Shown one piece after another: positions 1 to 6,822 of a DNA stretch of 46,165 nt. Position numbers and translations under genes: made by a program. The stretch lies in assembly GCA_046760905.1 (NCBI GenBank), contig JBHIFB010000005.1, positions 1 to 46,165 of the forward strand, given 5' to 3'. The notes below the pieces were generated by a model. It had not been told where the DNA came from. It made no database searches and saw nothing but the letters and a program-made list of their open reading frames with translations. Positions within the stretch are counted from its first letter, which is position 1. The number at the start of each line of letters is the position of its first letter. The stretch comes from JBHIFB01 sp046760905. GTDB lineage: Bacteria > Gemmatimonadota > CAZMKB01.

Positions 1-450
1 CGGTCGCCGTTGATTCTGGCACAAAATGAAACATCTTCGGTTGCTGGAGCTGATACGGTACCAATATTTAATGATAAGAAAGAGATAGCAAGTGAATTGC
101 TGCAGCGCTTCAAGAGGCTCTGGGAGCGCAACGATGTGGAAGGTCTATTATCCCTTCTGTCTGAGAGAGGGAAGGTGATCATGAAAGTTGGCTTTTTGGG
201 ACTCGATGGCGAATATGGCAAGAGCCAGGCGGAATATATAATGAAGGAGTTCTTCGAGGGCGCAACGAAGCGCCGCTTTTCGATATCAAGATATAGGGAA
301 CTTTCCGGGGGTGTATCTGCCTATGCAGCGGGAACGATAGCATACGTGGACGAAAAAACAGGACTCGAGAGGAAGCTAAAGATATTCATTTCACTCGAGG
401 AGAGTGGCGGGAAATGGTCTGTGGAGGAATTCAGGATCAGCGATAAGTAA
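1..450 (+). CDS. NTF2-like exported protein (DUF4783-like), 5'-truncated
   Basis: The frame is open from the first base of the window, so the true start lies upstream. The TTG at position 10 is probably not the start, because the visible N-terminus (LILA followed by QN) looks like the end of a signal peptide with cleavage after Ala. The mature part is about 140 residues. It has a helical start (LLQRFKRLWERND), the motif YGKSQAEYIMKEFF and alternating strand-like segments ending in WSVEEFRI. This pattern resembles DUF4783/NTF2-like proteins of Bacteroidetes-type bacteria. The biochemical role is unknown. It is followed by a promoter-bearing gap before cysS, so the two are probably separate transcription units. 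Confidence 0.7.
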   Translation, partial: RSPLILAQNETSSVAGADTVPIFNDKKEIASELLQRFKRLWERNDVEGLLSLLSERGKVIMKVGFLGLDGEYGKSQAEYIMKEFFEGATKRRFSISRYRELSGGVSAYAAGTIAYVDEKTGLERKLKIFISLEESGGKWSVEEFRISDK

Positions 451-471
451 GGAGTCAAAATCTTACTGATG

Positions 472-501
472 TTGACAAAAATTTAATTGATATTATATTA
501 T
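472..501 (+). promoter_or_regulatory. Sigma-70-type promoter upstream of cysS
   Basis: A perfect -35 hexamer TTGACA lies at 472-477. It is followed by the AT-rich run TATATTAT, which offers -10 hexamers TATATT (494-499, spacing 16) or TATTAT (496-501, spacing 18). Transcription would start near 507, giving an untranslated leader of about 235 bases before cysS. No other good promoter is evident closer to the gene. Confidence 0.6.
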
Positions 502-507
502 GTCGCT

Positions 508-742
508 AAATAAATCGTTCTAAGGTTCTTTCAGGACTTTTCCTATCAAATTTTAACCCTCAACCAAACACAATCACTTTCGAGTGACTGTCCCTGTGGA
601 TGAACAGGTGGTGGGGGCTGTTTTGTCCATGAAAGGGACGATGAGTCGGATTGCTGCCTACATCCGTTGTTGGGAGAGGTAGGAATATATTTAAGTGTGA
701 AAAGGAAGTCGATCTTCTACAGCGGTATGTAATTGGTCTTAC
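508..742 (+). promoter_or_regulatory. Long structured 5' leader of cysS, class unknown
   Basis: This is the non-coding stretch between the likely transcription start and cysS. It holds a UUCG-tetraloop hairpin (TCACT at 574-578, TTCG, AGTGA at 583-587). Next comes GTCCCT, which can pair with AGGGAC about 45 bases downstream, and CCTGT can pair with ACAGG within that loop. The nested complementarity suggests an mRNA leader that can adopt alternative structures. I do not see the T-box antiterminator consensus expected of many aminoacyl-tRNA synthetase leaders. No Shine-Dalgarno motif is clear before the cysS ATG. Confidence 0.35.
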
Positions 743-2134
743 ATGAAAATCCAGCTTTATAATACACTGACCAATCGTAAAGAATTATTACAAACGATCC
801 AGGAAGGATCGGTCAGGATGTATACATGTGGGCCAACGGTTTATGATTATGCTCATATAGGCAACTTCAGAACCTATATGTTCGAAGATTTATTGAGAAG
901 GTATCTTAAATTACGCGGATATAAGGTGACTCAGGTCATGAACATTACGGATGTGGATGATAAGACAATAAACGGCGCCCGGGAGAAGGGAGTGTCGCTG
1001 GACGAGTATACTGAACCATTTATAGAGGCCTTTTTCGAGGATATTGATATGCTCAGGATACAGCGGGCCGAACACTATCCAAGAGCTACCCAGCATGTCC
1101 AGGAAATGGTCGATTTGGTAATGAGCCTTCTCGAGAAAGGGTACGCTTATAGAAGAGAGGATTCCGTTTATTTCAGTATTTCAAAATTCCCATCCTACGG
1201 GAAGCTATCCGGCATAGATCTGGGTGGAATAAAATCGGGGATCAGTATAGAGGCTGACGAATATGATAAGGATGACGTGAGGGATTTTGCCCTCTGGAAG
1301 GGAAAGAAAGAGGGGGAACCATCGTGGAGTGCACCGATAGGTGAAGGAAGACCGGGATGGCACATCGAGTGTTCTGCGATGAGCATGAAGTATCTTGGCG
1401 ATTCATTCGATATACACTGTGGGGGAGTTGACAATATCTTTCCACATCATGAGAATGAGATCGCACAGAGTGAGGCTGCAACGGGTAAGCAGTTTGTGAA
1501 ATACTGGATCCACAGTGAGCATTTAATAGTAGAAGGGCAGAAGATGAGCAAATCTCTGGGAAACCAATACACTCTGAGGGACCTTCTTGCCGAGGGCTAT
1601 GAGCCGAGCGCCATCAGATATCTCCTCTCCTCAAGTCACTACAGGGGAAGGCTCAATTTTACCAGGGATGGTCTCCATCAGGCTAAGGAGTCTGTTCAGA
1701 GGTTGAACGATTTCTACCGTAGGATAGTCGAATCCAAAACCCATGAGGAAAGCACTGGTGAGGTGGAACAACTGGTGGGAGAAGCGTCGAAGGAGTTTTT
1801 TAATGCACTTGATGATGATCTTAATACTGCTAAAGCGTTGGGAGTCATATTCGAATTAATCAGAAAAGTGAATTCACATCTTGATGTGTCTGCTATATCG
1901 CAGAGTGAAAAGGATCAGGTACTTTACATGCTTCGGCAATTCAACGATGTCTTTGATGTCATAAACCAGGAAAGGGATGAACTGAGCGAGGAGATACGGG
2001 AGAAGATAAGAGAACGTGAGGAGGCCAGGGAGAGGGGAGATTTTCAAAAGGCAGATTCAATAAGATGTCAGCTAGAAAAAATGGGAATAGCACTAGAAGA
2101 TACAAGGAATGGTACCAGGTGGAAAAAGAGGTGA
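743..2134 (+). CDS. cysS: Cysteinyl-tRNA synthetase
   Basis: Class I aminoacyl-tRNA synthetase that charges tRNA-Cys in the cytosol. The 463-residue length is normal for the family. The HIGH-type motif is HIGN at residues 38-41 after CGPTVYDYA, and KMSKS is at 267-271. The zinc ligands that select cysteine correspond to C29, C210, H235 and E239 (within FPHHENE). The C-terminus has the helical anticodon-binding region. The ATG at 743 fits the family start (MKIQLYNT), but the region before it lacks a strong Shine-Dalgarno sequence. It is transcribed behind a long leader and is followed by a 269-base AT-rich gap ahead of the tRNA cluster. Confidence 0.98.
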   Translation: MKIQLYNTLTNRKELLQTIQEGSVRMYTCGPTVYDYAHIGNFRTYMFEDLLRRYLKLRGYKVTQVMNITDVDDKTINGAREKGVSLDEYTEPFIEAFFEDIDMLRIQRAEHYPRATQHVQEMVDLVMSLLEKGYAYRREDSVYFSISKFPSYGKLSGIDLGGIKSGISIEADEYDKDDVRDFALWKGKKEGEPSWSAPIGEGRPGWHIECSAMSMKYLGDSFDIHCGGVDNIFPHHENEIAQSEAATGKQFVKYWIHSEHLIVEGQKMSKSLGNQYTLRDLLAEGYEPSAIRYLLSSSHYRGRLNFTRDGLHQAKESVQRLNDFYRRIVESKTHEESTGEVEQLVGEASKEFFNALDDDLNTAKALGVIFELIRKVNSHLDVSAISQSEKDQVLYMLRQFNDVFDVINQERDELSEEIREKIREREEARERGDFQKADSIRCQLEKMGIALEDTRNGTRWKKR

Positions 2135-2347
2135 TAAGGGCAGCACCACAATAGCTCGGAATGCCGGTTGACAGGGGGAAGGCCTCAGGGTCTGTAAACG
2201 AGACACTGGAGCATTTGATCTGTAAGTTCTAAGCGTAGAAATTAAGGGATTTAGATTAAAGAAATATTAAACTTAAACCTTTTGATATTTTCATGGTTTC
2301 AGAAAGAAAGTTTAAATTCTGAAGGAAAGTACACGAATTAAAAATCA

Positions 2348-2376
2348 TTGACAATAATTATTTAAATTTTTATATT
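2348..2376 (+). promoter_or_regulatory. Strong promoter of the tRNA-tuf operon
   Basis: The -35 TTGACA (2348-2353) and -10 TATATT (2371-2376) are separated by exactly 17 bases, with very AT-rich sequence on both sides that could act as an UP element. The predicted start near 2383 lies about 20 bases before the first tRNA. The rest of the 2135-2403 gap shows only a weak 7-bp inverted repeat (TTCAGAA 2298-2304 with TTCTGAA 2317-2323) and no gene. Confidence 0.75.
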
Positions 2377-2403
2377 ATTAAATTTAGCACAAAATTTCAA
2401 CTT

Positions 2404-2475
2404 GCTGGCGTAGCTCAATGGAAGAGCAGCTGATTTGTAATCAGCAGGTTATGGGTTCAAGTCCCTTCGCCAGCT
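2404..2475 (+). tRNA. thrU: tRNA-Thr (anticodon TGT)
   Basis: The cloverleaf can be drawn directly. Acceptor arm GCTGGCG (2404-2410) pairs with CGCCAGC (2468-2474). The anticodon stem GCTGA/TCAGC surrounds the loop TTTGTAA with anticodon TGT at 2436-2438, which reads ACA. The T-loop is TTCAAGT. The T-stem seems to carry one T-T mismatch. CCA is not encoded. It is the first of four tRNAs in the order Thr-Tyr-Gly-Thr before tuf. Confidence 0.95.
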
Positions 2476-2498
2476 TTATAAAGAATTTTTTTTGTCTT

Positions 2499-2580
2499 GG
2501 AGGGGTTCCCGAGTGGCCAAAGGGAACAGACTGTAAATCTGTCGGCTCAGCCTTCGGAGGTTCGAATCCTCCCCCCTCCA
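2499..2580 (+). tRNA. tyrU: tRNA-Tyr (anticodon GTA)
   Basis: Acceptor GGAGGGG (2499-2505) pairs with CCCCTCC (2573-2579), with discriminator A at 2580. The anticodon GTA is at 2533-2535 in the stem ACAGA/TCTGT. The 82-base length reflects the long variable arm (GGCTCAGCCTTC region) expected of a bacterial class II tRNA-Tyr. CCA is not encoded. Confidence 0.95.
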
Positions 2581-2598
2581 CAGAATTGTTTTTCATAT

Positions 2599-2672
2599 GC
2601 GGGCGTAGTTCAGTGGTAGAACCTCAGCCTTCCAAGCTGATCACATGGGTTCGATTCCCATCGCCCGCTCCA
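2599..2672 (+). tRNA. glyT: tRNA-Gly (anticodon TCC)
   Basis: Acceptor GCGGGCG (2599-2605) pairs with CGCCCGC (2662-2668). Anticodon TCC is at 2631-2633 within the stem TCAGC/GCTGA and reads GGA. The T-loop is TTCGATT. Unlike the flanking Thr and Tyr tRNAs, the CCA end (2670-2672) is encoded. Confidence 0.96.
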
Positions 2673-2704
2673 TATAGATTCAGCGGGTCTTGGAGAGAAC
2701 ATTC

Positions 2705-2778
2705 GCCCACGTAGCTCAGTTGGTAGAGCGCGTCCTTGGTAAGGACGAGGTTCACCGGTTCAATCCCGGTCGTGGGCT
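2705..2778 (+). tRNA. thrT: tRNA-Thr (anticodon GGT)
   Basis: Acceptor GCCCACG (2705-2711) pairs with CGTGGGC (2771-2777). Anticodon GGT is at 2738-2740 in the stem CGTCC/GGACG and reads ACC/ACT. CCA is not encoded. It ends 55 bases before the tuf start. The order Thr(TGT)-Tyr-Gly-Thr(GGT)-tuf matches the thrU-tyrU-glyT-thrT-tufB operon of Escherichia coli. Confidence 0.96.
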
Positions 2779-2824
2779 TAAGGTTTCACTTATTGGCAAA
2801 TAGCTTCAGATTGCTTCAAAGAGG

Positions 2825-4027
2825 AGGGGAGCGATGTCGAAGCAGAAGTTTGAGCGTACGAAGCCGCACTTAAACATCGGGACGATAGGGCACGTGGATC
2901 ACGGGAAGAGCACGTTATTGAGTGCGGTAACGAAGGTACTTGAGGGCAAGGGTTTGGCGAAGTTTTTACCGTTTGACGATATAGACAAGGCGCCGGAGGA
3001 GCGTCAGCGTGGGATAACGATACAGTTATGTCATGCTGAGTATGAGACGGAGAACCGGCATTATGCGCACGTGGACTGTCCCGGGCATGCGGATTATGTA
3101 AAGAACATGATCACTGGTGCGGCGCAGATGGACGGGGCGATACTGGTGGTGAGTGCTGCTGATGGTCCGATGCCGCAGACGAGGGAGCACATATTGTTAG
3201 CGCGGCAGGTGAACGTGCCGTACATGGTGGTATTTTTGAACAAGGTGGACCAGGTGGATGATGCGGAGTTACTGGAGTTAGTGGAGTTGGAGGTGAGGGA
3301 TCTATTGAGCGAGTACAAGTTTCCCGGGGATGAGATACCTGTGGTTAAGGGGAGTGCATTGAAGGCATTGGAGGGTGACGCGGAGGCGATGGCGGCGGTG
3401 GAGGAGTTGATGAAGGCGGTGGATGAGTACATACCGTTGCCGGAGCGAGACGTGGACAAGCCGTTTTTGATGCCTGTGGAGGATGTATTTTCGATAACGG
3501 GTCGAGGGACGGTAGGGACGGGGAGGGTGGAGAGAGGGGTAGTGAGGACCGGGGATGAGGTGGAGGTGATAGGGTTGGGTGCGCATCGCAAGACGGTTGT
3601 GACTGGGGTGGAGATGTTTCGCAAGATTTTGGATGAGGGCAGGGCTGGAGACAACATTGGTGTATTGTTGAGGGGAGTTGACAAGGACGAGTTGGAGCGA
3701 GGGATGGTGGTGGCGGCGCCGAAGTCGATCACGCCTCACACGAAGTTCAAGGGGGAGGTATACGTACTGACGAAGGAGGAGGGGGGTCGTCACACTCCGT
3801 TTTTCAACGGGTACCGTCCGCAGTTTTATTTCAGGACGACCGATGTGACGGGATCGATCAAGCTACCGGAGGGTGTTGAGATGGTGATGCCTGGTGACAA
3901 CGTGAACATGGACGTTGAGATCATATCGCCGATAGCGATGGAGAAGGAGTTGAGGTTCGCCATCAGGGAGGGCGGTAGAACGGTAGGAGCAGGGATCGTA
4001 ACCGAAATAGTCGAGTAGGAGAATAGA
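2825..4027 (+). repeat. Direct repeat: tuf copy 1 with 9-base flanks
   Basis: This 1203-base block recurs at 18252-19454. Reading outward from the ORF, the copies agree for 9 bases before the ATG (AGGGGAGCG) and 9 bases after the stop (GAGAATAGA), then diverge at once. Within the ORF I found no difference. Even the out-of-frame antisense translations agree, which supports nucleotide identity and not just protein identity. Recent gene conversion is the simplest explanation. Confidence 0.9.
2834..4018 (+). CDS. tuf: Elongation factor Tu (copy 1)
   Basis: GTPase that delivers aminoacyl-tRNA to the ribosomal A site. The 394-residue length is typical. G-domain motifs are GHVDHGKST (19-27), RGIT (59-62), DCPGH (81-85), NKVD (136-139) and SAL, followed by the two beta-barrel domains up to the C-terminal TVGAGIVTEIVE. 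AGGGGAG just before the ATG at 2834 is the ribosome-binding site. It lies in the tRNA operon. Codon use is unlike all neighbours: Glu is GAG except one codon near the end, Leu is mainly TTG/TTA with no CTC seen, and Gly is often GGG. NKVD replaces the more usual NKCD, and the switch I region reads ITIQLCH. Confidence 0.98.
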   Translation: MSKQKFERTKPHLNIGTIGHVDHGKSTLLSAVTKVLEGKGLAKFLPFDDIDKAPEERQRGITIQLCHAEYETENRHYAHVDCPGHADYVKNMITGAAQMDGAILVVSAADGPMPQTREHILLARQVNVPYMVVFLNKVDQVDDAELLELVELEVRDLLSEYKFPGDEIPVVKGSALKALEGDAEAMAAVEELMKAVDEYIPLPERDVDKPFLMPVEDVFSITGRGTVGTGRVERGVVRTGDEVEVIGLGAHRKTVVTGVEMFRKILDEGRAGDNIGVLLRGVDKDELERGMVVAAPKSITPHTKFKGEVYVLTKEEGGRHTPFFNGYRPQFYFRTTDVTGSIKLPEGVEMVMPGDNVNMDVEIISPIAMEKELRFAIREGGRTVGAGIVTEIVE

Positions 4028-4050
4028 GCGTTTCAAGGTAGAAGGTTAAG

Positions 4051-4200
4051 ATGAGGGATAAGATAATTCTGGCATGTACAACCTGTAAGAGAAGGAACTA
4101 TCACACGACGAAGAACAAACGGAAGCATTCTGAGCGAGTTGAATACAGGAAATACTGCCCGAATTGCCGCTTGCATACCCCTCATAAGGAAACAAGGTAA
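4051..4200 (+). CDS. rpmG: 50S ribosomal protein L33
   Basis: A 49-residue basic protein (begins MRDKIILACTTC). It has the zinc-ribbon cysteines of the C+ form: C9, C12, C36 and C39. Large-subunit protein near the E site. The ATG at 4051 follows AGAAGG at about the right distance. It sits between tuf and tRNA-Trp, its usual place in the secE-nusG region of many bacteria. Confidence 0.95.
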   Translation: MRDKIILACTTCKRRNYHTTKNKRKHSERVEYRKYCPNCRLHTPHKETR

Positions 4201-4223
4201 TTTGACGAGAGAGCCGTAGGAGT

Positions 4224-4301
4224 AGGCCTGTAGCTCTAACTGGTCAGAGCGCCGGACTCCAAATCCGGAAGTTGGGGGTTCGAATCCCTCCAGGCCTGCC
4301 A
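4224..4301 (+). tRNA. trpT: tRNA-Trp (anticodon CCA)
   Basis: Acceptor AGGCCTG (4224-4230) pairs with CAGGCCT (4291-4297), followed by discriminator G and encoded CCA (4299-4301). The anticodon stem CCGGA/TCCGG encloses CTCCAAA with anticodon CCA at 4259-4261. The T-loop is TTCGAAT. The last A of CCA is also the A of an ATG that opens the secE frame. tRNA 3' processing would therefore cut through that codon, which argues for a later secE start. Confidence 0.96.
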
Positions 4302-4321
4302 TGTATGTCGAGAATGAAGTT

Positions 4322-4540
4322 ATGGAAGAAATAAGGGAGAAAAAAGCTCAGAGCGCGATAGACCGCTCTTTGCAGTTTTTGAAAGAGGTAAAACAAGAAG
4401 TAGAAAGAGTGACCTGGCCGAATAAAGACGAGGTGAAGGGAGCGACAGTCGTCGTCATAATCGTTGTGATACTCATCGGCTTTTTCATCGGTCTTGTGGA
4501 TAAGATCCTTACGATAATGAATGATGTGATCCTCTTTTGA
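4322..4540 (+). CDS. secE: Preprotein translocase subunit SecE
   Basis: Small single-span subunit of the SecYEG channel, 72 residues from the ATG at 4322. It shows the SecE signature: an amphipathic helix with FLKEVKQEVERVTWPNKDEV, then one hydrophobic membrane segment (VVVIIVVILIGFFIGLV). An in-frame ATG at 4301 would add seven residues, but its A is the final base of tRNA-Trp CCA. I chose 4322 on that reasoning; the start is not proven. nusG follows within 20 bases. Confidence 0.93.
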   Translation: MEEIREKKAQSAIDRSLQFLKEVKQEVERVTWPNKDEVKGATVVVIIVVILIGFFIGLVDKILTIMNDVILF

Positions 4541-4558
4541 GCTTGTGTGGGGTGGGAG

Positions 4559-5116
4559 ATGAATGAAGACCAGGGAAATATGAATTACAAATGGTATGCA
4601 ATACAGACATACTCCGGGCATGAGAGCAAGGTGCATGCCAGGTTGAAGCGTATAATAGAACAGGAAGGGGAATCCGGAGGCAGCATCAGGCAGGTTCTCA
4701 TACCTACCGAAGATGTATATGAGTTGAAGAAGGGTAAGAAAGTGAAGACAACAAGGAGACTTTATCCCGGATACATCCTGGTGGAAATGCTTTCCAACGA
4801 TAGAACGCTTCATCTCATAAACAGCATACAGGGAGTCATCAAATTCCTTGGAACGGACAGGCATCCACAATCCATCACAAAATCTGAGATCAATAAGATC
4901 CTCGGGAAGATGGAGGAAGTGAAGGAAGCTCCGACACCAGATGAGATACCGTTCAGGAGAGGAGACCTCGTGGAGGTCACGGACGGACCATTCACAGGAT
5001 TCAATGGAACCATTGAGGATCTCTATCCCGACAAAGGAAAAGTAAGAGTCATTGTCAGTCTTTTTGGTAGACCGACACCGATCATGCTCGACTATGTCCA
5101 GCTGAAGGCACTTTAG
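4559..5116 (+). CDS. nusG: Transcription termination/antitermination factor NusG
   Basis: NusG couples RNA polymerase to Rho and the ribosome. The NGN domain begins at KWYAIQTYSGHESKV and includes RRLYPGYILVEM. The C-terminal KOW domain begins near FRRGDLVEVTDGPF and contains GFNGTIEDL. About 185 residues, normal length with no inserted domain. Possible starts are GTG 4547, ATG 4559 and ATG 4580. The purine-rich GGTGGGAG lies very close to 4559, so the start is uncertain by about seven codons. Downstream is the rplKAJL-rpoBC cluster. Confidence 0.96.
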   Translation: MNEDQGNMNYKWYAIQTYSGHESKVHARLKRIIEQEGESGGSIRQVLIPTEDVYELKKGKKVKTTRRLYPGYILVEMLSNDRTLHLINSIQGVIKFLGTDRHPQSITKSEINKILGKMEEVKEAPTPDEIPFRRGDLVEVTDGPFTGFNGTIEDLYPDKGKVRVIVSLFGRPTPIMLDYVQLKAL

Positions 5117-5140
5117 AGAAGAAGGAGAGGCACTCAAGGA

Positions 5141-5566
5141 ATGGCCAAGAAGGTAGTAGGATTCATAAAGCTGCAGGTACCCGGTGGTGCCGCAAATCCG
5201 GCTCCACCGGTTGGTCCGGCGCTCGGTCAGTATGGTCTGAACATAATGGAATTCTGCAAGGCCTTCAACTCAAAGACGCAGAAACAAGCCGGTACGATAA
5301 TACCTGTTGAAATTACGGTCTACGCTGATAGAACCTTCTCCTTCATTACCAAGACTCCTCCCGCTGCGGTTCTTCTGAAGAAAGCCTGCGGGATAGTGAA
5401 AGCGTCGGCTGAACCGAACAAGACGAAGGTGGGCCAGGTGAAGAAACAGCAGGTTGAGGAAATCGCGAAAGAAAAGATGGAAGATCTCAATGCAAACTCC
5501 CTCGAAGCGGCAGTGAAAATCATAGAAGGAACTGCTCGAAGCATGGGCATAGAAGTTGTGGATTGA
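5141..5566 (+). CDS. rplK: 50S ribosomal protein L11
   Basis: Forms the GTPase-associated stalk base with 23S rRNA. The 141-residue length is standard. It carries the Pro-rich N-terminal segment (VPGGAANPAPPVGPALGQ) and the rRNA-binding C-terminal domain (KTPPAAVLLKKA; AARSMGIEV-type ending TARSMGIEVVD). ATG at 5141 follows GGAGAGG by about 10 bases. It sits 24 bases after nusG. Confidence 0.98.
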   Translation: MAKKVVGFIKLQVPGGAANPAPPVGPALGQYGLNIMEFCKAFNSKTQKQAGTIIPVEITVYADRTFSFITKTPPAAVLLKKACGIVKASAEPNKTKVGQVKKQQVEEIAKEKMEDLNANSLEAAVKIIEGTARSMGIEVVD

Positions 5567-5576
5567 GGAAATCATT

Positions 5577-6269
5577 ATGAAATTTTCCAGGAAGTATAAA
5601 GAAAAACTGTCGAAGATAGACCCGGGTAGGAAATATGAGATTGAAGAAGCTGTGTCTCTCGTACAGGAGAATGCAAACAGCGGTTTCGACGAAACGATAG
5701 AGATCGCCGTGAGGCTCGGTGTTGATCCCAAACATGCGGACCAGATCGTACGCGGTACAGTTGTTTTGCCTAACGGTACAGGGAAGAAAATCAAAGTGCT
5801 CGTACTGGCCACAGGAGACAAGGCCAAGGAGGCCCTTCAAGCCGGTGCTGATCATGTAGGTGGGGACGAGTACATAGAGAAAATTCAATCGGGCTGGCTC
5901 GATGTAGACAGCATCATTGCGGTCCCTGATATGATGCCCAAGGTGGGAAGACTCGGAAAGGTCCTTGGACCCAGGGGCCTCATGCCGAATCCAAAAAGTG
6001 GGACGGTGACTTTCGAGATCGCAAAAGCGGTGAAGGAACTAAAATCGGGACGAATCGAGTTCAGAGTTGATAAGACGGGAAACATTCATGCCCCGGTTGG
6101 AAAAGCGTCGTTCTCGAGAGGAGAACTCATCGAGAATATAAAGACTTTCATGGAATCGATCATCAGAGCAAGGCCGAGTGCGGCGAAGGGGATTTATCTG
6201 AGAAGCGTACACATCTCACCTACCATGGGGCCCTCTGTGCCGATTGATACACAGATCTTCGGACGGTAG
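5577..6269 (+). CDS. rplA: 50S ribosomal protein L1
   Basis: L1 stalk protein and classical translational autoregulator of the L11-L1 mRNA. Its 230 residues contain the signature stretch PDMMPKVGRLGKVLGPRGLMPNPK-type motif and the C-terminal SVHISPTMGPSV. The ATG at 5577, seven bases after GAGGAAA, is preferred over an in-frame GTG at 5556 that would overlap the end of rplK. I could not identify a clear L1 binding site in the short nusG-rplK gap. Confidence 0.97.
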   Translation: MKFSRKYKEKLSKIDPGRKYEIEEAVSLVQENANSGFDETIEIAVRLGVDPKHADQIVRGTVVLPNGTGKKIKVLVLATGDKAKEALQAGADHVGGDEYIEKIQSGWLDVDSIIAVPDMMPKVGRLGKVLGPRGLMPNPKSGTVTFEIAKAVKELKSGRIEFRVDKTGNIHAPVGKASFSRGELIENIKTFMESIIRARPSAAKGIYLRSVHISPTMGPSVPIDTQIFGR

Positions 6270-6271
6270 CG

Positions 6272-6811
6272 ATGAAAAGGGAGAGAAAAGAGATTCTGGT
6301 CGAGGAACTCTCACGAGAGTTAGAAGGACATTCATCGATCATCCTGACCGATTTTACCGGGATAGATGTGAAGGGAATTACTGTTCTTCGTAGGACCTTA
6401 AAGGAGAACCAAGCTACTCTTAGAGTTGTGAAAAACACTCTCCTGAAGAGAGCCGTCGCAAAATCATCAACACAAGGGCTTGCCGAGTCTCTCGAGGGAC
6501 CTACCGCTCTCGTACTGAGCGATGATGCTGTGAGTGGAGCGAGGGCTCTCGTCGATTTTGCCAGGAAGGAAGACAAGCCAAGGATAAAGGTCGCGTTGAT
6601 CGAGGGAAACCTCCTCGATCCGGAAGAGGTAAAAAAGATCGCCTCCCTTCCAACAAAGCCGGTACTCCTTTCAATGCTCATCGCAGGAATCAATGCCCCG
6701 CTTGTTCAAACTGTCAACGTATTGCGGGCGATATTGCTGAAGTTAATACTGGTTACCCAGGCGCTGAGGGATCTGAAGGAGAAGGAAGACCAAGGTACAC
6801 CTAAATCGTAA
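6272..6811 (+). CDS. rplJ: 50S ribosomal protein L10
   Basis: Anchors the L7/L12 stalk. The N-terminal rRNA-binding domain is recognisable (SSIILTDFTGIDVKGITVLRR; VVKNTLLKRAV; LEGPTALV). It ends in the helical L12-binding tail. At 179 residues it is normal length. It begins two bases after rplA stops, so there is no room for the long E. coli-type rplJ leader. Confidence 0.97.
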   Translation: MKRERKEILVEELSRELEGHSSIILTDFTGIDVKGITVLRRTLKENQATLRVVKNTLLKRAVAKSSTQGLAESLEGPTALVLSDDAVSGARALVDFARKEDKPRIKVALIEGNLLDPEEVKKIASLPTKPVLLSMLIAGINAPLVQTVNVLRAILLKLILVTQALRDLKEKEDQGTPKS

Positions 6812-6822
6812 AGGAGTTAATG

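Noticed and set aside
584..682. A 32-codon open frame with one Cys in the cysS leader, considered as a leader peptide
   Set aside because: It has a GTG start inside a hairpin, no ribosome-binding site and only a single Cys codon, so a Cys-sensing attenuator is not supported.
508..742. T-box riboswitch upstream of cysS
   Set aside because: The conserved antiterminator core and a terminator with T-run were not seen.
3094..3793. Long antisense open frames (212 and 163 codons) inside tuf, repeated in the second copy
   Set aside because: They lie opposite a certain EF-Tu gene, arise from its biased codon use, have low-complexity compositions and no start context. Their repetition only reflects the duplicated tuf.
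4244..5137. 297-codon - strand open frame across tRNA-Trp, secE and nusG
   Set aside because: It is antisense to a tRNA and two certain genes and has no family resemblance.
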